From: Psychrobacillus antarcticus
GTDB taxonomy: Bacteria; Bacillota; Bacilli; Bacillales_A; Planococcaceae
Direction: 5' to 3'
DNA length: 64,000 nt
NCBI RefSeq assembly: GCF_029533155.1
Contig: NZ_JAIZDB010000006.1
Span: 204,965 to 268,964 of the forward strand
Part shown: one piece after another, positions 59,986-64,000 of the stretch
Position numbering within the stretch: the first letter of the stretch is position 1
How the letters are laid out: each line of letters begins with the position of its first letter
Translations under genes and position numbers: made by a program
The notes under the pieces: generated by a model
Told to the model about the DNA's origin: nothing
The model's database searches: none
The model's input: only the letters and a program-made list of their open reading frames with translations

Positions 59986-60351
59986 TTACAGAATTTCAGT
60001 ATCTTTTGGTCTTAGTTTAGACATGGCTATTTTCATTTGTTTTTCAAACTCTCCATCAATCAAGGATTGCTCGGGAGTATATAAATCAAGTAAATCCTCA
60101 GTTTCAAAAAGCGCTAGATAACGAACCATTGTCTTCTGTTTCTTCAAGCCATCATAAAATTAATTGATAGCTACTCGATAAAGCCATGCATTCATATACC
60201 GTTCATCAACACCATCTAATAGCTGAACAAAACGATATGCTGTCTCCTGTAAAATATCTTCGGCATCTTCTTTTTTTGCTCCCATTTTCAGCAAGACATA
60301 ATAGACGCCTTTTAATTTCCTTTCTAAATAAAGACCTAATTCTTCATCCAT
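59986..60351 (-). pseudogene. Sigma-70 family (ECF-type) sigma factor, stop codon and truncation
   Basis: ATG 60351 with AGGAGGGGG. Region 2 is intact (KLKGVYYVLLKMGAKKEDAE, ILQETAYRF, MNAWLYRVAIN), then TAA at 60162-60160. The same frame continues as FYDGLKKQKTMVRYLALFET and stops for good at 59986 after LRPKDTEIL, where region 4 should begin its DNA-binding helix. One stop codon plus loss of region 4 means it cannot act as a sigma factor. Confidence 0.8.
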
Positions 60352-60410
60352 AATCCCCCTCCTACTTAGATAACGATTGACGTTCAAAAAGGTAAACACC
60401 TTATTTCAAT

Positions 60411-60438
60411 AAAAAAGGATTAGCCATTAAGCTAATCC
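60411..60438 (-). terminator. Terminator of the S51 peptidase gene
   Basis: GGATTAGC (60417-60424) pairs perfectly with GCTAATCC (60431-60438); six T follow on the minus strand. The stretch 60439-60615 has no gene. Confidence 0.8.
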
Positions 60439-60615
60439 AAGTACAAGAAGAAAAAAGAGACACATACCCAACACCCGCGCCCGATTGCAGTAGACCATTC
60501 TGCACACCTATGCTTTCCGGACAATCCTATTTTACCTGGTTATCCTTCACTAAGTTTAAAATAGAGGCCTTGCATAAAGAAATTAATCCAATTAAACCAT
60601 AGCCATTCACTACAA

Positions 60616-61272
60616 CTAGAGCGTCTCATCCAATTTCTGAATCTTTGAATGGGAAATTAAAAAAACATTGCCTAGAACGTTGATTTTGTCTCCCTTTACA
60701 CGTAGAGCACAATCTTTGTTCGATGCATAAATATTTATTTCTTCCGATAGGAGAGATAGTTCGCTTTGAACCAGCGCAATGTTATTTTCAAGATCAAAAT
60801 GAGACAGGACGGAAAAATTGTCAAGACCGATTCCGTAGTAAACAGAGCTCATTTCAACTTCATCTCCAAAGTTTTTCGAGCATAACCATTTAGCGGACAT
60901 GTTGATAGCACCAGCGCTTGCTCCCATCACAACGGCGTTGCTTTTTTTAATCGAATCCGATAATTCATATTCCATCAAAAAACCATTTAGATTAAGAATA
61001 TTGCCACCCAACAAGAAAATGACGGAAGCATTTTGAATTATCGTTTGGGCATCTTCCTTCTGTACGCGGTAATTAATTAAATGATACTCATCAAACATAA
61101 TGCCAGCCTGATCGAGCCACGAGCGTTCAGTAGCACCATCATCTTCATAGATAGATGGATTCGAGCTAATCATAGCAAGCGATTTTCTATCAATTATATC
61201 CTCCTGTAACACCCTACCCAGATTCTCTGGAAAAAAATTGTTAAACCAACCTAAATAATAGTGAGTTTTCAT
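60616..61272 (-). CDS. Peptidase S51 / dipeptidase E-like protein
   Basis: 218 residues. Class I glutamine amidotransferase-like fold with the serine nucleophile Ser119 in VVMGASAGAINMS, and FLLGGNILNLNGFL before it. Dipeptidase E cleaves Asp-x dipeptides, and others of this fold process cyanophycin-like peptides. The gene follows a tiny exported-peptide ORF (35 bp upstream on the same strand). Confidence 0.85.
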   Translation of the reverse strand: MKTHYYLGWFNNFFPENLGRVLQEDIIDRKSLAMISSNPSIYEDDGATERSWLDQAGIMFDEYHLINYRVQKEDAQTIIQNASVIFLLGGNILNLNGFLMEYELSDSIKKSNAVVMGASAGAINMSAKWLCSKNFGDEVEMSSVYYGIGLDNFSVLSHFDLENNIALVQSELSLLSEEINIYASNKDCALRVKGDKINVLGNVFLISHSKIQKLDETL

Positions 61273-61307
61273 AAGTACCCCCGTAGCAAAGTTATGACTT
61301 TTTCTAT

Positions 61308-61427
61308 TTACTTTTCTTCCGTATCAGTTAAATCATTTATTTCTTGTGCCTTTACTACTCCATTTCCCATTACAGGAACCATTAGCATTGTTACTGTAAT
61401 AAACAATAATGTTATTTTTATAATCAC
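61308..61427 (-). CDS. Small exported peptide precursor, putative
   Basis: 39 residues from GTG 61427 (AAGGGG 9 bases upstream) to TAA 61308. Hydrophobic signal-like start IIKITLLFITVTMLMVPVMG, possible cleavage near VVKAQ, and a short acidic tail QEINDLTDTEEK. This is the shape of bacillar signalling pro-peptides, but no Rap/Rgg-type receptor gene is near. Could also be a remnant. Confidence 0.45.
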   Translation of the reverse strand: MIIKITLLFITVTMLMVPVMGNGVVKAQEINDLTDTEEK

Positions 61428-61487
61428 ATTTTTTTTCCCCTTCTCTCACATCGTCTGTAATATGTTTTACTTTACCCTAAATAAATC

Positions 61488-61557
61488 TGGGACATAGGGA
61501 CACCACGACCCGCTACTTAATATCAAGAGTGGACCGATGTGCCTGTCCCTCGTTCCC
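61488..61557. repeat. REP-like imperfect palindrome
   Basis: TGGGACATAGGGACAC (61488-61503) faces GTGCCTGTCCCTCGTTCCC (61539-61557). Such GGGACA/TGTCCC palindromes are common intergenic elements often mobilised by REP-associated tyrosine transposases; no transposase is here. Confidence 0.6.
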
Positions 61558-61616
61558 CATTGCATACTCAACTAACGCAACTAGTTAGTGCAATAAGAAT
61601 TAAAACAAGTAGCAAT

Positions 61617-62066
61617 CTAATTATTCAATTTACTATTTATTTGTTGCAAATGGTGAATATCATGTTTTAAAAAGATTTTTATAAAACTTTCACCGGAGAA
61701 CTGTCGTTTACCTTTTCCCACTGTAAATCTAACATCTTCTTCTACTTTTGAAACACTATCAATAAGTTCCTTTCGTGTTTCTATGAAAGCATCTATAATA
61801 GATTCTACTGTGTTGTCTCTCAGATATGATATTGCTTCCTTATTATGTTGGTCATGGTTTGGAAACTGTGGCAAGTTTACTCCGTTAGCCATTATTGGAA
61901 CCATTTTTTCAAGATTATACTTATCCCAATAATAAAAATGTCCTATAATTTCTCTAATTGACCATTTTCCTTTACTAATCGGTTCATTTAACTTAGATTC
62001 TTGTACAGCTTTTAATTTCTTAATGGCATCAATTGTTTCTTCAAATTCCTCTAGTATTTTCTTCAT
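61617..62066 (-). CDS. DinB family protein
   Basis: 149 residues, four-helix bundle. Metal-site histidines are visible in IIGHFYYWDKYNLEKM and in FLKHDIHHLQQINSKL. DinB-superfamily members include bacillithiol S-transferases and related thiol transferases; the specific role here is unknown. GGAGG before the ATG. Confidence 0.85.
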   Translation of the reverse strand: MKKILEEFEETIDAIKKLKAVQESKLNEPISKGKWSIREIIGHFYYWDKYNLEKMVPIMANGVNLPQFPNHDQHNKEAISYLRDNTVESIIDAFIETRKELIDSVSKVEEDVRFTVGKGKRQFSGESFIKIFLKHDIHHLQQINSKLNN

Positions 62067-62491
62067 ATTGCTTCCTCCTACCCAATAAATATTAATATTA
62101 TGTATTTAAAAATATACACTAACGAACGAAATGTGAACATACGTTCTTTTTCGTTCATTTAAATTCTTGTTGTTATTCTACTAAACTGCGGCCTTAGTTT
62201 AAGTGACCACCTTCACAATCTTTTTTACTATATTAATATCTTACCATATTGTTATTCAATTTCCTCGAATTGTCAGTAAACTTAGAGGTCCGTAAAAATA
62301 TTGTGTTTTTATTTCGATAATTGGGTTGTTATTTGAGTATTTTGTACTACTCGACTGAACGGGTTGGATGTTTAAACCATGCTTTTTCTTTTAGCTATAT
62401 TTCAAAGCACAAATTCTTTATTACCCGACTTTGTTGTCATTCACGGTAGATTCTTTTGTCAGTTGACGACTTTGCTATTATAACCAAAAAA
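62067..62491. other. AT-rich non-coding stretch
   Basis: No gene found. A dyad GAACGAA (62124-62130) with TTCGTTC (62150-62156), with GAAC/GTTC inside, lies in the probable promoter region of the DinB gene. The rest shows nothing I can name. Confidence 0.5.
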
Positions 62492-62544
62492 GACACGACC
62501 CAATTAAATTGGATCGTGTCTAAGCAGGATAGATTTTTTGTCAA
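62492..62544. repeat. Hairpin and diverged repeat, related to 57443-57480
   Basis: GACACGACCCAATT meets AATTGGATCGTGTC (62492-62520, one mismatch), then GGATAGATTTTTTGTCAA. The right arm and tail repeat those at 57443-57480. Confidence 0.6.
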
Positions 62545-62592
62545 ATTCAATAGGTCAGTTCACAACTTTTTTGTCTTTGAACAACTGTCCAG

Positions 62593-62724
62593 TTACATTA
62601 TAGTTGGTAACTCCAAAATTCAATAACAGCAACGAAATACGGATTTTTCGAAATATTTTAATTTACATTATAGTTGGTAACCCATCTAATCGAAACTTAA
62701 GGTTTTTACATTATAGTTAGTAAC
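62593..62724. repeat. Three direct repeats of TTACATTATAGTTGGTAAC
   Basis: Copies at 62593-62611 and 62663-62681 are exact; the third, 62706-62724, has one change (GTTAG for GTTGG). Each is partly palindromic (GTTAC...GTAAC in the first). Spacers of 51 and 24 bases differ in sequence. A weaker relative is at 57500-57519. Confidence 0.9.
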
Positions 62725-62801
62725 CCAATGTTATGGTTTTAACTTTAAAATACGCAGTAATAATATTAATTATTTCGGATTGCGAATCTTTAACTAGTCT
62801 A

Positions 62802-63453
62802 GTAGAAGGGAACCTCTCTACCTTACGGTAGATTGTGTTCCTCCCCCCTCACAGAACCGTGCTTGCGCTATTTACGCACACGGCTCCTCCAAATCATCAT
62901 TCACAAAATAGTGATTCTGCTATCCTCAATAGTTTAGTTTACATTTATTATTTCTACCGCTGTGTGTAGTAAATGTATCCCTATTAAGAGTGATCATTTG
63001 GTAGCAGCCTTTCCTCCATCGGCATTACCCAACTTCATTGGTACTACGGTGCTATCCGACTCCCTACAACGGCATTTGGTTTCCTCGCTTATTATCGCTT
63101 GTACACCATACTCTTCTATAAGAAGAAAAGACCGGTAGGGCCTCCCGAGTTGCCGTATCATATCGATGTGTGACGTGCCAAGGTCTCTGACTCCAGAGAG
63201 GTTTTATCCTTCTTGCCTTTAACGATGGATAAAATGTAGCTTTCTGCCGTGCTTAAAGCATCAGCCCTCTCAATTTACTAACATTATGGAGCTCAATCCC
63301 TTCAACCATTTGGCTTTCGGCCCGCCACCTAACTGTCTACGCTTAAAGGCTAATGTTACCATTAGCCCTCCAAGACTCGCTACGAGTGAATGGCTAGTTC
63401 TTTCTCGACGGGAATCCCACCCGCTATATGATACGACCTAGGCTCGGCCGCAC
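62802..63453 (-). mobile_element. Group II intron lacking its reverse transcriptase ORF
   Basis: Minus strand. Domain V is at 62886-62854: GAGCCGTG pairs with CACGGTTC around the bulge AG and a TGCG/CGCA tip, with the catalytic AGC triad. Domain VI follows (GGAAC...GTTCC with inner TCTACC-GTAA-GGTAGA) and the element ends in ...CTAC at 62802. The 5' end is proposed at GTGCG (63453-63449). Domain I-like sequence includes GGGTGGGATTCCCGTCGAGA and AACTAGCC. About 650 bases in all, with no open frame of an intron-encoded protein in domain IV. It may splice or move with help in trans, or be a dead remnant. Confidence 0.8.
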
Positions 63454-63497
63454 AAGCACCAGTTAGTTTAAGTGAAGTGTTTCACATACTCTTTTCA

Positions 63498-63674
63498 TTA
63501 CTCTGCATGTTGTGGTTCAATTCCACTTTTTTCTACCGATGTGCCTGATACAGCCCACATTCTTACTTTCCTTATCACTATATCTTCAACTGTATATTCA
63601 TAAACTACTTTTGGTTCACTATCGTAAATTACATGAAGATTTATAACTGGTTCTATAAAGTTAAACGTTCCGCT
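63498..63674 (-). pseudogene. C-terminal gene fragment without start
   Basis: A 58-codon open frame running from after a TGA (63677-63675) to TAA 63498, reading NFIEPVINLHVIYDSEPKVV and ending SGIEPQHAE. No start codon or ribosome site is available, and codon use looks genuine, so it is likely the end of a lost gene. It lies 45 bp upstream of the intron's proposed 5' end. Product not recognised. Confidence 0.4.
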
Positions 63675-63794
63675 TCAACGTTACATTTGGACTAATTTAG
63701 GATATCTAATTTCCTAAGTAAGGGCTAATAACCCCTATCTTAAAGTAAATCCATCATATGGTATTTAGATTATTAAAATAGGGAGTGAATTCAA

Positions 63795-64000
63795 ATGGTC
63801 AACCCATTAGGTCAGCCCTGGCATCAGGGTCAGCCCTGGCATCAAGGTCAACCATGGCACCAAGGTCAACCATGGCATCAAGGTCAACCATGGCATCAAG
63901 GTCAACCATGGCATCAAGGTCAACCATGGCATCAAGGTCAACCATGGCATCAAGGTCAACCATGGCATCAAGGTCAACCATGGCATCAAGGTCAACCATG
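63795..64000 (+). CDS. Hexapeptide-repeat protein (GQPWHQ)n, N-terminal part
   Basis: ATG 63795 with AGGGAGTG upstream; the frame is open to the window end. After MVNPL the sequence is GQPWHQ repeated about 10.5 times, each unit 18 bp. The first units use GGT CAG CCC TGG CAT CAG, later ones GGT CAA CCA TGG CAT CAA, nearly identical, so the array grew recently from the distal units. Opposite-strand frames across this array are artefacts of the repeat. Rich in Trp, His, Gln, Pro; low-complexity surface or spore coat proteins have this look, and a sigma-K-like CATATGGTA lies at 63755-63763 but without a matching -35. Function unknown. Confidence 0.75.
   Translation, partial: MVNPLGQPWHQGQPWHQGQPWHQGQPWHQGQPWHQGQPWHQGQPWHQGQPWHQGQPWHQGQPWHQGQP

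Noticed and set aside
62593..62724. CRISPR array
   Set aside because: Only three repeats of 19 bases with spacers of 51 and 24 bases, and no cas genes in the window.
63799..63999. Two long minus-strand frames coding DLDAMV- and TLMPWL-type repeats
   Set aside because: They are reverse readings of the 18-bp repeat array; the plus strand has the ATG with a ribosome site and an open frame to the window end.

Overview
The window looks like chromosomal DNA of a low-GC, Gram-positive, spore-forming rod of the Bacillales. A Planococcaceae genus such as Psychrobacillus or Lysinibacillus is my best guess. Pointers are the CtaG/DUF2243 pair, DUF2512 (YndM-like), YiaA/B, DUF3817 and DUF2812 proteins, OhrR-type and CzrA-type regulation, a T-box riboswitch, a probable sigma-G promoter in front of a gamma-SASP-like gene, strong AAGGAGG ribosome binding sites with many GTG/TTG starts, and GC-rich intergenic repeats. 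There are no rRNA or tRNA genes and no CRISPR array. I ran no database search, so family calls come from recognition of motifs.

Layout. 1-3.8 kb: end of an acyl-CoA dehydrogenase-like flavoenzyme followed by a polar amino acid (possibly sulfur compound) ABC importer. 3.8-5.7 kb: fabI with a FapR-like box, then a PadR/DUF2812 pair with a twin operator. 5.8-8.3 kb: a Tat-exported GMC dehydrogenase with its small subunit. 8.7-12.1 kb: a B12-binding MerR regulator, a small membrane protein and a HrtBA-like ABC exporter; the last two share a nearly identical 20-bp promoter element. 12.2-19 kb: aminotransferase, PAS-GGDEF protein, MATE pump, and an ohr-ohrR-gpx peroxide operon. 19-24.5 kb: tubby-like protein, EamA transporter, CorA-like protein, Asn-rich SASP-like gene, DUF2512, CtaG, DUF2243.

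24.6-28.1 kb is the most unusual region. An XRE-type helix-turn-helix is fused to the nucleotide-binding and C-terminal domains of an F1-ATPase beta subunit, with the P-loop lysine and the catalytic glutamate replaced. It lies next to an operon of three exported coiled-coil proteins that share a K-x(0-1)-W-[YF] motif after the signal peptide.

28.6-34 kb: small accessory genes (GNATs, one broken by a single stop codon, a TPR protein, a histidine phosphatase, a two-TM channel with a non-canonical filter, a metal-receptor-like protein). 34.2-39.3 kb: a 1,700-residue secreted M60-type metalloprotease with carbohydrate-binding modules. 39.6-49.6 kb: housekeeping and redox genes, several GNATs, YeiL- and HxlR-type regulators, transporters and Ogt. 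49.7-51.4 kb: a T-box leader, apparently phenylalanine-specific, driving an NSS-family symporter. 51.4-57.2 kb: a metal-resistance block (czcD-czrA, ZIP transporter, arsR-arsB-arsC).

57.4-64 kb is decaying or mobile DNA: a frameshifted membrane gene, a truncated sigma factor, diverged intergenic repeats, a group II intron without its reverse transcriptase (62.8-63.45 kb), and the start of an open gene coding a GQPWHQ hexapeptide repeat that runs off the window end.
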